From Sphingomonas sp. PR090111-T3T-6A (lineage in GTDB: Bacteria > Pseudomonadota > Alphaproteobacteria > Sphingomonadales > Sphingomonadaceae): a DNA stretch of 64,000 nucleotides. Positions 40,218 to 49,630 of the stretch are shown in pieces. Location of the stretch: NCBI RefSeq assembly GCF_000383095.1, contig NZ_AORL01000019.1, positions 62,001-126,000 of the forward strand, in the 5' to 3' direction. The number at the start of each line of letters is the position of its first letter. The first letter of the stretch is position 1. The translations under genes and the position numbers were made by a program. The notes under the pieces were generated by a model. It worked only from the letters and a program-made list of their open reading frames with translations. It was not told where the DNA came from and did no database searches.

Positions 40218-42147
40218 TCCTGGGAGAAACCGCGTCGGCGCTGTTCGGCGTGCCGGCGAGATAGCCGGCAATGTGCTCGCGCGGCATGGGACGGGCGAAG
40301 AGATAGCCCTGACCGGCCGCGCAGCCCTGGCTGACGACATAGTCCTCCTGCTCGGGCGTCTCGATCCCCTCGGCGATCACCGAGAGGTCGAGCGATTTGG
40401 CGAGGCTGCAAATCGCCTGCACGACGGCGCGCGTCTCGCTCTGGCGATCGGGGCTGCTGATGAAGGAGCGGTCGATCTTGATACGATCGAACTTGTAGCG
40501 GCACAGATAGCTCAGCGACGAATAGCCCGTGCCGAAATCGTCGAGCGACACGCGAATGCCGAGCTTCTGGAAGCCGTCGAGCAGGCCGGCGGCGTTGGGA
40601 TTGTCCTCGACGATCGCGGACTCGGTGATCTCCAGCTCCAGCCGGCGCGGCGACAGGCCGGAGGCCATCAGCGCCTCCACCACCATCGTCGGCAGGTCGC
40701 GGCCCTTGAGCAGGCCGGCCGAGATGTTGACCGCCACCGAGATGCTGTCCGGCCAGCGCTGGGCCTCGGCGCAGGCGACGCGCAGCACCCAGGCGGTAAG
40801 CGAGTCGATCAGGCCGATGCTCTCCGCGATCGGCACGAAGGTGCTCGGCGGGATGTTGCCGTGAATCGGGTGGTGCCAGCGCAGCAGCGCCTCGAAGCTC
40901 TCGACCCGCTTGGTGGCGAGATTGACGATCGGCTGGAAATGGAGGTCCAATTCCTCCTGCGCGATGGCGCGCTTGAGGTCATGCTCCAGATGCTGCCGGT
41001 CGACGAGGCGGCGCTCCATCTCCGGATCGAACAGGATGACGCGGTTGCGGCCCTTCGCCTTCGCCTCGTAGAGCGCGACGTCGGCGTGGCGCAGCAGGTC
41101 GTCCGACGAGATGCCCGGCGACGAGATGGCGATGCCGATCGAGACGGTGAGGTCCATCAGGCCCTGGCCCGAGCCGACGGGCTTGGCGATCACCTCGCGC
41201 ACCATCTCGGCGAGCTTCAGCGCGTGCTCGACATTCTCGACCGGCACCACGACGATGAACTCGTCGCCGCCGAAGCGCGCGACGCTCGCCATCGGGGTCG
41301 CGAATTTCGAGAGGCGCGAGGCGACATGGTGGAGCAGGTCGTCGCCCGCCGCATGGCCCATCGTGTCGTTGATCTGCTTGAAGCGGTCTAGATCCAGCCA
41401 CAGCACGGCGATCGCCTGCTCGCGGTGCTGGAGGAGCCGCTCCAGCGTCAGACGCAGCGTGCCGCGATTGTCGATGCCGGTCAACGGATCGGTCTTGGAG
41501 AGCTTCTCGTAGACCGTCGCGAGCTGGAGTTTCTCCTGCCGGTCGATGAACGCCTCCAGCACCGTCTTGTAGGTGAGGAGCGTGATGTCGGTCACGACGA
41601 TGATGAAGAGCAGGTTGGCGACCGCCAGCAGCATCCCCGCTGGTCCGCGATCGGTGGCGAACAGGCCGATGCTGATCGGCAGCGCGCTCGACAGGAGCTG
41701 GCCGATGGCGATAAAGGGCCGGCCCGTGTTGCGGCCCGCGGCGCCTGCGGCATAGCCGGTCGCCAGCGTCGCCATCAGCGCGTGGAGCCTGAGGTCAGGA
41801 CTGATGAGCAGGATTTCGAGCGTCAGCAGGCCGAGCAGGGCGGCATAGCTGACCGCGCCGATATCGTACAGAATCTCCCACTTCTTCGCGCCGGCGCTGA
41901 GATTGCCGGGGCGGAAGATGCCGAAGCTCGCCACGCGCAGCGCGCCGCACAGCGTCAGCAGCAGGCCGGTCACCTCGACGAGCGTGGTGCGGCAATAATA
42001 GGAGGTGACGGCTGCTACCGCGCCGCCGAGCAGGGCGCCGATGCCGAGGGAGGCGCGGGAGGCGTAGAGTGCCTCGATCAGCGCGACTCGCACCGCATGA
42101 TTCAGCTCCTTGTCCTTGGGGCGGACCTTGAAGACATTCAGGAGCAC
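40183..42147 (-). CDS. membrane GGDEF-EAL protein (c-di-GMP synthase/phosphodiesterase)
   Basis: Protein of about 654 residues. The N-terminal 200 residues contain six or so TM helices of a MASE-like sensor, then a GGDEF domain with intact FGGDEFIVV and an EAL domain with SFEALLRW, ELEITESAIVEDN, DDFGTGYSSL and YLFARPM, so both activities look possible. The RxxD inhibitory site usually found before GGDEF is absent (TPMASVARFGGDEF). GTG 42147 follows a small upstream frame by 8 bases; the start is not certain. It overlaps the convergent DSF synthase gene at the 3' end. Confidence 0.88.
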   Translation of the reverse strand: MLLNVFKVRPKDKELNHAVRVALIEALYASRASLGIGALLGGAVAAVTSYYCRTTLVEVTGLLLTLCGALRVASFGIFRPGNLSAGAKKWEILYDIGAVSYAALLGLLTLEILLISPDLRLHALMATLATGYAAGAAGRNTGRPFIAIGQLLSSALPISIGLFATDRGPAGMLLAVANLLFIIVVTDITLLTYKTVLEAFIDRQEKLQLATVYEKLSKTDPLTGIDNRGTLRLTLERLLQHREQAIAVLWLDLDRFKQINDTMGHAAGDDLLHHVASRLSKFATPMASVARFGGDEFIVVVPVENVEHALKLAEMVREVIAKPVGSGQGLMDLTVSIGIAISSPGISSDDLLRHADVALYEAKAKGRNRVILFDPEMERRLVDRQHLEHDLKRAIAQEELDLHFQPIVNLATKRVESFEALLRWHHPIHGNIPPSTFVPIAESIGLIDSLTAWVLRVACAEAQRWPDSISVAVNISAGLLKGRDLPTMVVEALMASGLSPRRLELEITESAIVEDNPNAAGLLDGFQKLGIRVSLDDFGTGYSSLSYLCRYKFDRIKIDRSFISSPDRQSETRAVVQAICSLAKSLDLSVIAEGIETPEQEDYVVSQGCAAGQGYLFARPMPREHIAGYLAGTPNSADAVSPRITPLRVVRSNA

Positions 42148-42155
42148 GGCCGCGC

Positions 42156-42362
42156 CTAGTCCGTCTGCCCGCCGGCGAGGCGGGACACCTGGAGCAGATG
42201 GCCGTCGCGCGCGAATTCCGGGATGCGGGCATAGAGGCCGATGCAGCGGGCCAGCGCCGGCGACACGTCGAACAGGCAAACCCCGTCGTCGCCGAATGGC
42301 AACGCATAGACGGAGCGGACCGATTCGCTGGATTCGAAGGGCTGACCAAGTTCCGGCTGCAT
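42156..42362 (-). CDS. small hypothetical protein upstream of GGDEF-EAL
   Basis: Frame of 68 codons with strong coding-like G/C at third positions. The product is VYALPFGDDGVCLFDVSPAL then ARCIGLYARIPEFARDGHL, with no TM segment or known motif. Its stop is 8 bases before the GTG start of the GGDEF-EAL gene on the same strand, which suggests an operon. No clear ribosome site precedes its ATG. Confidence 0.5.
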   Translation of the reverse strand: MQPELGQPFESSESVRSVYALPFGDDGVCLFDVSPALARCIGLYARIPEFARDGHLLQVSRLAGGQTD

Positions 42363-42462
42363 GCCGTTTCTATGGCCGCCGGTCTCTTACCAAAGACTTA
42401 AGTTTCCAATCCGTAAACGCCCTGAAATCCGCGCTTTTGGGCGTCAGCCGGTCCCTTCGGCG

Positions 42463-44946
42463 TTAATGGTCGGACGGTGTGCGGACGAGCCGGAGGAGGG
42501 AGGTGTCCCGCCGGTCCGGAATCCGCACGGTCAGCGTCGCGGCCGTGGCATCCGCGGTGGCGGGGACGGGCTTGTCGTCGAGCATCGCGGTCGGCGCGGG
42601 GCCGCTCCAGCCGTGGATCACCACGTCGATATCGCGCCACCACGGCTTGTAGCTGCCGTCGCGCTTGTCGAAACGGAGTTCGAGACCGGTCGGCGTGACC
42701 GAGCAGCGGATCGTCTGGCGGAGATAGGCGCCGCGCTGATAGTCGAGGCTATGTCCGTCGTCGGCGTAGAGGGCGCCTGCGCAGCCGTCGCCGGGATAGA
42801 CGGCCAGTTCCAGCGCGCCGACGGGCGTTTCCATCGTCGACTGGACCAGCGGCTGGCGCGGCAGGATCGTGCCGGCGCGGACATAGACGGGCAACTGGTC
42901 GAGCGCGGGCTTCTCCTGCACCACCTGCCGCGTGCCGCGCATCCGGGGCGTGGCGGGCTTGCCGGTCCAATAGTCGAACCAGCCGCCCTTGGGCAGGCAG
43001 ACGTCATACCAGCCGGGCGATTCCGGCTGTGGCGGCGGCGCGACCAGCAGCTTGCCGCCGACGGTGAAGACCATGTCGCTCGGGCAATCGGTGTCGAGCG
43101 CGTCGGGATAGTCCATGAAGACGGGGCGCATCATCGGCAGGCCGGTGCGCGCCGTCTCGTCCGCCACGGCGTAGAAATAGGGGAGCAGCCGGTAGCGCTC
43201 CTCGATGTAGCGGCGGCGGATGGCCTCATGGACGGGGCCGTGGACCCAGGGCTCCTGATAGGCGGTGTCCTTGGCGCTGTGATCGCGGAAGATCGGCTGG
43301 AAGGCGCCCAGCTCGATCCAGCGGGTGAGGAGATCGGGCGGCGGCGTGCCGAGGAAGCCGCCGACATCCGCGCCCGACCAGGCGAAGCCGCTCATCCCGA
43401 GATTGAGCAGCATCGGCACCGTCATGCGCAGATGGTTCCAGGTCGAGCTGTTGTCGCCCGTCCAGGTCGCGGCATAGCGCTGCCCGCCCGCGAAGCTCGC
43501 GCGGGTGAGGACGAAGGGGCGCTCGTCGGGGCGGAGCTTCAGCAGGCCGTCATGGGTGGCGCGGCTGTTCTCCATGCCGAAGATGTTGTGGATCTCGGCA
43601 TGGGTCGCGGTGCGCGTCTGGAAGCCGGGCTCCTCGATGCGGTGGAGGTTGCTGAGCGGCATGGTCTTGTCCGGATAGGTGAAGACCGCCGGCTCGTTCA
43701 TGTCGTTCCAGAAGCCGGCGATGCCGTCCGCCACGAAGTCCTTGTAGAGCCCGCCCCACCAGTCGCGCGTGGCGGCGCGGGTGAAATCCGGGAACACCGC
43801 CGGGCCGGGCCAGACCGGGCCGACATAGAGGACGCCATCCGCCTTCTTGACGAAATGATCGCCGACGAAGCCGGTGTCGTAAGGGGCGTAGCCCTGGTTC
43901 GGGGCGAAAGCGATGTGGAGGTCGGTGATCGCGACGGTGCGGATGCCTTCCTTCTTCAGGTCGCCGACCAGCCCGGCCATGTCCGGGAAGGTCTTGGTGT
44001 TGACCGTGAAGGGGCGGTTGCGATCCTGATAGTCGATGTCGAGCCAGAGCACGTCGAGCGGGATATGATCCTGTCGGAAATGCTGGGCGATGCCGCGCAC
44101 CTCGTCCGCCGACATGTAGCTCCAGCGCGACTGCTGGAAGCCCAGCGACCACAGAGGCGGCAATGGCGAGGGGCCGGTGAGCTTGGCATAGCGCTGCACC
44201 ACGTCCTTCACGGTCGGGCCGGCCAGCACATAATAGTCGATCGGGCCGCCGTCGGCGCCGAAGCGCAGCGTGTCGCTCTGCCCCTTCCCGAAATCGAAGA
44301 AGCCGCGCCAGCTATTGTCGAGATACAGGCCAGCGGCGGTGCCGTCCGGGCCGACCGGGATGACGAAGGGGATGGATTTGTAGAGCGGGTCGGTCGTCTC
44401 CTGGAAGGGGGAGTCGGTGTTCCAGGTGACGAAGCTCCCGCCGCGGCGGTCGAGCGGGCCGGTCTTGTCGCCGAGGCCGAAATAATGCCAGTTGGCCGGC
44501 ATCGCCTTGGCGAGCTGGAAGCCCGCGCCGCCGCCGGTCGCGGTGCGCTTGGCCGGCGCGTCGATGTCCTTCAGCAGCACATGGCCGGCGGTATCGGCCA
44601 CCGTCAGCCCGCCCGTCGCGGGATCGACCGTGACGACCAGCCCTGCGCCGGCAAAGCCCCAGGTCAGGGGCGTCACCGGCGCGGTCGCCTGCCGCGCCTC
44701 GGGCAGCACCGCCCAGGAGGCGTCCTCGCCGAGCTGGCCCTCCAGCCCGATGCGGACCCGGATCGCGCCGGCCGCCAGCGCCGTCACCCGCGTCAGCCGC
44801 CGGCCGGACCACACGTCCATGCCGTCTGGCCGCATCACCACGCGGGACCGGGTGGGGAGAACCGAACTCTGAAGGTTCGTCGGCCGCACCGCCGACAAGG
44901 CGGGGAACGCGAGCAGGGCCGAAAGCAGAAGGGCCTGTCGGATCAT
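42463..44946 (-). CDS. glycoside hydrolase family 31 (alpha-glucosidase/alpha-xylosidase type)
   Basis: Secreted GH31 enzyme of 827 residues with a signal peptide (MIRQALLLSALLAFPALSA). The catalytic (beta/alpha)8 domain has DVLWLDIDYQDRNRPFTVN, the nucleophile Asp in GFWNDMNEPAVF, the acid/base Asp in WTGDNSSTWNH, and FAWSGADVGGF. An N-terminal galactose-mutarotase-like domain and a C-terminal beta domain frame it. The general fold and ADVGGF loop suit alpha-glucosidase; xylosidase cannot be excluded. It is divergent from a GH144-like/GH3 operon. Confidence 0.92.
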   Translation of the reverse strand: MIRQALLLSALLAFPALSAVRPTNLQSSVLPTRSRVVMRPDGMDVWSGRRLTRVTALAAGAIRVRIGLEGQLGEDASWAVLPEARQATAPVTPLTWGFAGAGLVVTVDPATGGLTVADTAGHVLLKDIDAPAKRTATGGGAGFQLAKAMPANWHYFGLGDKTGPLDRRGGSFVTWNTDSPFQETTDPLYKSIPFVIPVGPDGTAAGLYLDNSWRGFFDFGKGQSDTLRFGADGGPIDYYVLAGPTVKDVVQRYAKLTGPSPLPPLWSLGFQQSRWSYMSADEVRGIAQHFRQDHIPLDVLWLDIDYQDRNRPFTVNTKTFPDMAGLVGDLKKEGIRTVAITDLHIAFAPNQGYAPYDTGFVGDHFVKKADGVLYVGPVWPGPAVFPDFTRAATRDWWGGLYKDFVADGIAGFWNDMNEPAVFTYPDKTMPLSNLHRIEEPGFQTRTATHAEIHNIFGMENSRATHDGLLKLRPDERPFVLTRASFAGGQRYAATWTGDNSSTWNHLRMTVPMLLNLGMSGFAWSGADVGGFLGTPPPDLLTRWIELGAFQPIFRDHSAKDTAYQEPWVHGPVHEAIRRRYIEERYRLLPYFYAVADETARTGLPMMRPVFMDYPDALDTDCPSDMVFTVGGKLLVAPPPQPESPGWYDVCLPKGGWFDYWTGKPATPRMRGTRQVVQEKPALDQLPVYVRAGTILPRQPLVQSTMETPVGALELAVYPGDGCAGALYADDGHSLDYQRGAYLRQTIRCSVTPTGLELRFDKRDGSYKPWWRDIDVVIHGWSGPAPTAMLDDKPVPATADATAATLTVRIPDRRDTSLLRLVRTPSDH

Positions 44947-44966
44947 CAAAGCTGTTTCCCTTGCCA

Positions 44967-44988
44967 GCCCGTCCCCCGGCGGACGGGC
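44967..44988. repeat. 8-bp perfect inverted repeat between divergent GH genes
   Basis: GCCCGTCC (44967-44974), six bases, GGACGGGC (44981-44988), 21 bp upstream of the GH31 start. It may be a leader hairpin or an operator for the divergent glycan genes. Confidence 0.4.
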
Positions 44989-45114
44989 GGAAAAGCGCGG
45001 CGTCCTATGCGCCGAATGGCTCGACGGTGGAACCAATTTGTTTCACGTCCGATCTTCCCTCGCGGCACTGGCGCGCGCGTCGTAGGAGGGTCCTGTGTTC
45101 ACGGAGGCGTTGAT

Positions 45115-46638
45115 GTGGACGAGCGATCCGTATCCGGTGCAACCCGGCAGGGCGTCCCCGCGCGGATGAGCATCGGGGCGGCAGGAATAGGGCGGCGGGC
45201 CCTGATCGGCGGACTGGCCGGTCTGGCGGCTGGCTGTTCGTCGGTGAAGTTCCGCTCGCCGATCAGCCTGCGCTCGCCGATCGTGGAGACCTCGGCTTCC
45301 TCGGGGATGCCGCCGCTCGCCAGCACGCCCGAGATCGAGGCCTTTCTCGACGACGTGCAGCTACGCACCTTCGCCTATTTCTGGTGGACCACCGAACCCA
45401 AGCGCGGCCTCGCCCCCGATCGCTTCCCGACCACCTCCTTCGCCAGCATCGCGGCGATGGGCTTCGCGCTGACGGCCTTCGTGATCGGGGTGGAGCGCGG
45501 CTATGTCCCCCGCCAGCAGGCGGCGACGCGCACGCTCGCCATGCTGCGCTTCCTCGCGACGGCGGAGCAGGGCGCCAAGCCCAGGGACGTGATCGGCTAT
45601 CAGGGCTTCTTCTATCATTTCCTCAGCCTCAAGACCGGTACGCGCTTCCAGCAGACCGAGCTTTCCACCGTCGACACGGCGCTGCTGATGGCGGGCGTGC
45701 TGCTTGCCCAGACCTATTACGACCGGCCCGAGGAGGCCGAAATCCGGACCCTCGCTGAGAAGCTCTACAGCCAGGTCGACTGGCGCTGGGCAATGACGCG
45801 CGCGCCGGTCGTGGCGCTTGGCTGGACGCCCGAGCATGATTTCATCCCCTATGACTGGGTGGCCTACAACGAGGCTATGCTGGTCTATGTGCTGGCGCTC
45901 GGCGCGCCGATCTACGGCCTGCCGCGCGAGAGCTGGGATGCGTGGAGCGTTCGCCTCGCCACCTTCTGGACCGACTCGGGCAGCCTCTCGATGCTGCGCT
46001 TCCCGCCATTGTTCGGCCATCAGTACAGCCATGTCTGGATCGATTTCCGCAAGATCCAGGACGATTTCATGCGGAGCAAGGGCAGCGATTATTTCGAGAA
46101 CAGCCGCCGCGCGACCATCGCCCAGCGCAACTATGCGCTCGCCAATCCGCTCGGCTGGCGGGGCTATGACGCGAATCTCTGGGGGCTGACCGCCTGCGAC
46201 GGGCCGGGCGACGTCTCGATCGACGTCTTCGGCGAGCAGCGGACCTTCCACTCCTATCTGGCGCGGGGCGTGGGCGCGGTGGACGACGGCACGCTGGCGC
46301 CGACCGCGCCGGGCGGCTCCGTCCCCTTCGCGCCCGAGATCTGCATTCCCTCGCTAATGGCCATGCGCGATCGCTACGGCGACCATCTTTATGGCACTTA
46401 CGGTTTCTACGACGCCTTCAATCCGACGTTCCAGGCAGTCGGCAAGGCCCAGAACGGCCGGGTCATCCCCGGTCAGGGCTGGTTCGATACCGACTGGTTG
46501 GGCATAGACCAGGGGCCGATTTTGGCGATGATCGAGAATTACCGAACAGGTCTGATCTGGAGCATCATGCGGCGCAATCCTTACATCCGCGCGGGCCTCA
46601 CCAAGGCCGGCTTCACCGGCGGCTGGCTTTCCGCATGA
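45115..46638 (+). CDS. glucoamylase-like protein (PF10091/GH144-like), Tat lipoprotein
   Basis: Exported (alpha/alpha)6-barrel-type protein of 507 residues in the family that includes GH144 endo-beta-1,2-glucanases. It has a Tat-type lipoprotein signal, GRRALIGGLAGLAAGCSS. The conserved core is TFAYFWWTTEPKRGLAPDR, then IGYQGFFYHFLSLKTG, PPLFGHQYSHVWIDFR, LTACDGPGD and GQGWFDTDWLGIDQGPILAM. GTG 45115 is chosen because GGAGG lies seven bases before it; ATG 45166 would give a shorter signal but has no ribosome site. It overlaps the GH3 gene by ATGA. Confidence 0.85.
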   Translation: MDERSVSGATRQGVPARMSIGAAGIGRRALIGGLAGLAAGCSSVKFRSPISLRSPIVETSASSGMPPLASTPEIEAFLDDVQLRTFAYFWWTTEPKRGLAPDRFPTTSFASIAAMGFALTAFVIGVERGYVPRQQAATRTLAMLRFLATAEQGAKPRDVIGYQGFFYHFLSLKTGTRFQQTELSTVDTALLMAGVLLAQTYYDRPEEAEIRTLAEKLYSQVDWRWAMTRAPVVALGWTPEHDFIPYDWVAYNEAMLVYVLALGAPIYGLPRESWDAWSVRLATFWTDSGSLSMLRFPPLFGHQYSHVWIDFRKIQDDFMRSKGSDYFENSRRATIAQRNYALANPLGWRGYDANLWGLTACDGPGDVSIDVFGEQRTFHSYLARGVGAVDDGTLAPTAPGGSVPFAPEICIPSLMAMRDRYGDHLYGTYGFYDAFNPTFQAVGKAQNGRVIPGQGWFDTDWLGIDQGPILAMIENYRTGLIWSIMRRNPYIRAGLTKAGFTGGWLSA

Positions 46639-48920
46639 GAGGGCGGAGCGGCATCGGGCGGCGCGCCGTGCTGGCGGGCGCAGGCACGCTGGTGATGGCG
46701 GCGCGGCCCGCCTTCGGTTTCGCGCTTGGCCCGTCGACCAAGGCGACGCCGGAGTTCATCGAGGCGCTGATCAAGCGCATGACGGTGAAGGAGAAAGCAG
46801 GCCAGCTCAGCATCATGGCGTCGGCGATCGGGGGCGGGGCGGCCACCCGGCTCAACCCGCCGAGCAGCCGGGCCAATGTCTCCCAGCAGCTCGCCGACGC
46901 CAAGGCGGGGCGGCTGACCGGCATCTTCAATGGTGCGGGATCGGACTGGCACCGCCGGCTCCAGCAGGCCGCGATGCGGAGCCGGCTGCGCATCCCCATG
47001 CTGTTCGCGGCCGACGTGATCCACGGCTTCCGCACCGTCTTCCCGGTGCCGCTGGGCGAGGCGGCGAGCTTCGATCCCGAGCTCGCCCGCCGCACGGCGC
47101 GCGCCGCCGCCGTCGAGGCCTCGGCGGCGGGCATCGACCTCACCTTCGCGCCGATGGTCGACATCGCCCGCGACGCTCGCTGGGGCCGCGGCGTGGAGGC
47201 GAGCGGGGAGGACGTGCTGGTCGGCTGCCGCTTCGCCGCGGCGCGGGTCGCCGGCTTCCAGGGCAGATCGATCTCTGCGGACGATGCGGTGGCCGCCTGC
47301 GCCAAGCATTTCGCCGCCTATGGCGCCGGCGAGGCGGGGCTCGACTATAACAGCGTCGACGTGTCCGAGCGCACGCTCCGGCAAGTCTATTTCCCGCCCT
47401 TCCAGGCTGCCTTCGATGCGGGTGCTGCCGTCACCATGGCGGCGTTCAACGAAATCTCGGGCATCCCCGCCACGGCCAATCATTGGCTGCTCAGCGACGT
47501 GCTGCGCGGGGAATGGAATTTCCGCGGCCTCGTCGTCTCCGACTACACCGCCGACGAGGAACTGATCGCCGCCGGCTATGCCCGCAACGGGCGCGAGGCG
47601 GCGCGGCTCGCCTTCCTCGCCGGCGTCGACATGAGCATGGAGAGCGGGCTTTACTTCCAGCATCTGCCGGCGCTGGTTGCGTCGGGGGCGGTGCCGATGG
47701 AGCGGCTCGACGAGGCGGTGCGGCGCGTGCTGGCGCTCAAGGCGGCTCTGGGGCTGTTCGACGATCCCTTCCGCCGCCTCGTCCCCGGACGCGAGCGGGC
47801 GCGCGTGCTGACGCCGGACGCACGGAAGCTGTCGCGCGAGGCGGGTGCGCGCTCGGTCGTGCTGCTGCGCAACGAGGACGATCTGCTGCCGCTGCGCTCG
47901 GACGGCGGGCAGAAGATCGCGCTGATCGGGCCGTTCGCGCAGGGGGCGCATGACCTGATCGGCCCGTGGAACGTCTATGGCGACGATGCGCAGGCGGTCG
48001 ACCTCGCCACCGGGCTCGGCGCCGCGATGCGCGATCCCACGCTGCTCAAGGTGGCGCGCGGCTCGGGCGTCGAGACGGCCATCCCCGGCGGCATCGCGGA
48101 GGCGGTGGCGGTGGCGCAGATGGCGGACATCGTGCTGCTCGCGCTCGGCGAGAGCGAGGAGATGTCCGGCGAGGCGCAGTCGCGCACCGAGGTGGTGTTG
48201 CCCGCCCCGCAGCAGGCGCTGGCGGATGCCGTGGCGGCCACCGGCAAGCCGGTGATCGTGCTCCTCAAGAACGGCCGCGCGCTCGCGCTGGAAGGCTCGG
48301 TGCTGACGGCGCAGGCGATCCTCGTCACCTGGTTCCTCGGCAGCGAGACGGGCAATGCGCTGGCCGACGTGCTGTTCGGCAGGGTCGCGCCGTCGGGGCG
48401 CCTGCCGGTCAGCTTCCCGCGCGAATCCGGGCAGGAGCCCTATCATTACGACCACAAGCCCACCGGCCGCCCCGCGCCGGCTGGCCCCCGGCAACCCTAT
48501 AAGGCGCAATATCGCAGCTCGCCCAACGAGGCGCGCTTCCCCTTCGGGCATGGCCTCACCTACGGGCGGATCGTCTATACCGGGCTCGATATGGGGAAGA
48601 GCCGGCTGTCGGCCGACACGCCGCTCACCGTCACGGCCCGCATCGCCAATCGCGGCACATGGCCGGCGGACGAGGTGGTGCAGCTCTATGTCCGCGACCG
48701 GTCGGCCAGCATCACCCAACCGGTCCGCCGCCTGATCGACTTCCGCCGCGTCGCCGTCGCGGTGGGGGAGAGCGAGGAGGTGCGCTTCACCATCCGGCGC
48801 GAGGATCTGCTGTTCGTCGGGCCGGACCTCAAGCCCACCGTCGAACCGGGCTGGTTCGACATCTGGGTGGCGCCTTCGGCTGCGGACGGGCTGGAGGGCA
48901 GCTTCGAACTCGTCGAGTGA
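46635..48920 (+). CDS. bglX: glycoside hydrolase family 3 beta-glucosidase
   Basis: Secreted GH3 enzyme of 761 residues with a Tat-like signal (GIGRRAVLAGAGTLVMAA). The (beta/alpha)8 domain has the nucleophile Asp in GLVVSDYTADEEL and the substrate residues in DLTFAPMVDIARDARWGR and AACAKHFAAYG. The C-terminal sandwich domain and a fibronectin-III-like domain (TARIANRGTWPADEVVQLYV) follow. It is BglX-like. It is translationally coupled to the GH144-like gene, so the two probably act in series, the first cutting a glucan and this one releasing glucose. Confidence 0.93.
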   Translation: MRGRSGIGRRAVLAGAGTLVMAARPAFGFALGPSTKATPEFIEALIKRMTVKEKAGQLSIMASAIGGGAATRLNPPSSRANVSQQLADAKAGRLTGIFNGAGSDWHRRLQQAAMRSRLRIPMLFAADVIHGFRTVFPVPLGEAASFDPELARRTARAAAVEASAAGIDLTFAPMVDIARDARWGRGVEASGEDVLVGCRFAAARVAGFQGRSISADDAVAACAKHFAAYGAGEAGLDYNSVDVSERTLRQVYFPPFQAAFDAGAAVTMAAFNEISGIPATANHWLLSDVLRGEWNFRGLVVSDYTADEELIAAGYARNGREAARLAFLAGVDMSMESGLYFQHLPALVASGAVPMERLDEAVRRVLALKAALGLFDDPFRRLVPGRERARVLTPDARKLSREAGARSVVLLRNEDDLLPLRSDGGQKIALIGPFAQGAHDLIGPWNVYGDDAQAVDLATGLGAAMRDPTLLKVARGSGVETAIPGGIAEAVAVAQMADIVLLALGESEEMSGEAQSRTEVVLPAPQQALADAVAATGKPVIVLLKNGRALALEGSVLTAQAILVTWFLGSETGNALADVLFGRVAPSGRLPVSFPRESGQEPYHYDHKPTGRPAPAGPRQPYKAQYRSSPNEARFPFGHGLTYGRIVYTGLDMGKSRLSADTPLTVTARIANRGTWPADEVVQLYVRDRSASITQPVRRLIDFRRVAVAVGESEEVRFTIRREDLLFVGPDLKPTVEPGWFDIWVAPSAADGLEGSFELVE

Positions 48921-49014
48921 AAGCCGCAGCACCTCTGTAAATTCCGTCCGCCGCTTCCCATATAGGCACGGTGCTCGTCGCGTGCGGGGTCTTCTCCGGC
49001 CATAGGAGCTTGAT

Positions 49015-49464
49015 GTGAAGAAGCGGAATTTCCTGGTCGCGGCGGTCGGCGGATTGGCGCTTCTCGCGGCCTCACCGGCTTTGGCCCAGCGGGGCGGCGG
49101 CTCGCATGGCGGCGGCGGTTTCCATGGCGGCGGCGGCTTCCGCGGCGGTGGCGGCTGGCATGGCGGTGGCGGGAACTGGCGCGGTGGCGGCGGCTGGCAT
49201 GGCGGCGGTTGGCGCGGCGGTGGCTGGCGAGGCGGCTATCGTGGTGGCTGGGGCGGCTGGTATCCGGCCTATGGCTATGGCTGGTACGACCCGTGGTTCT
49301 GGGGCGGGAGCGGGCTGGCGCTGGGCTATGCGCTGGGGGCCGGCGCCTATGACGACGGCTACGATTATCCCGACGCCGGCTATGGCGCTTATGGCGACGG
49401 CTATGCCTGCCAGCCGGTCTGGGACCCGGCGCTCAACCATTATGTCCCGGCCTGCAACAACTGA
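49015..49464 (+). CDS. Gly-rich secreted protein
   Basis: Exported protein of 149 residues. The signal peptide (KKRNFLVAAVGGLALLAASP, cleavage near LAQ) is followed by GGGGFHGGGGFRGGGGWHGG repeats with Trp/His/Arg and then a Tyr-rich region, ending CQPVWDPALNHYVPACNN with two Cys. It resembles small surface or periplasmic proteins of unknown role in sphingomonads. GTG 49015 is preceded by AGGAG at six bases. It is transcribed independently of the GH3 gene, 94 bp away. Confidence 0.78.
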   Translation: MKKRNFLVAAVGGLALLAASPALAQRGGGSHGGGGFHGGGGFRGGGGWHGGGGNWRGGGGWHGGGWRGGGWRGGYRGGWGGWYPAYGYGWYDPWFWGGSGLALGYALGAGAYDDGYDYPDAGYGAYGDGYACQPVWDPALNHYVPACNN

Positions 49465-49630
49465 GGCAGGCTAGTCCGCTGGTTCTCCTCCCCTCCCTGT
49501 GATGGGGGAGAGCGCATCGCGCCCGGCCGGGGCGGCCGATGCGCTGGGGCCGCGTGACGCGCACATTGTCAATTTCTTTGGCATCAAGGGCGATGTCGCA
49601 GTGCGAATCGCGCTGCCAAGGGGATCGTCC

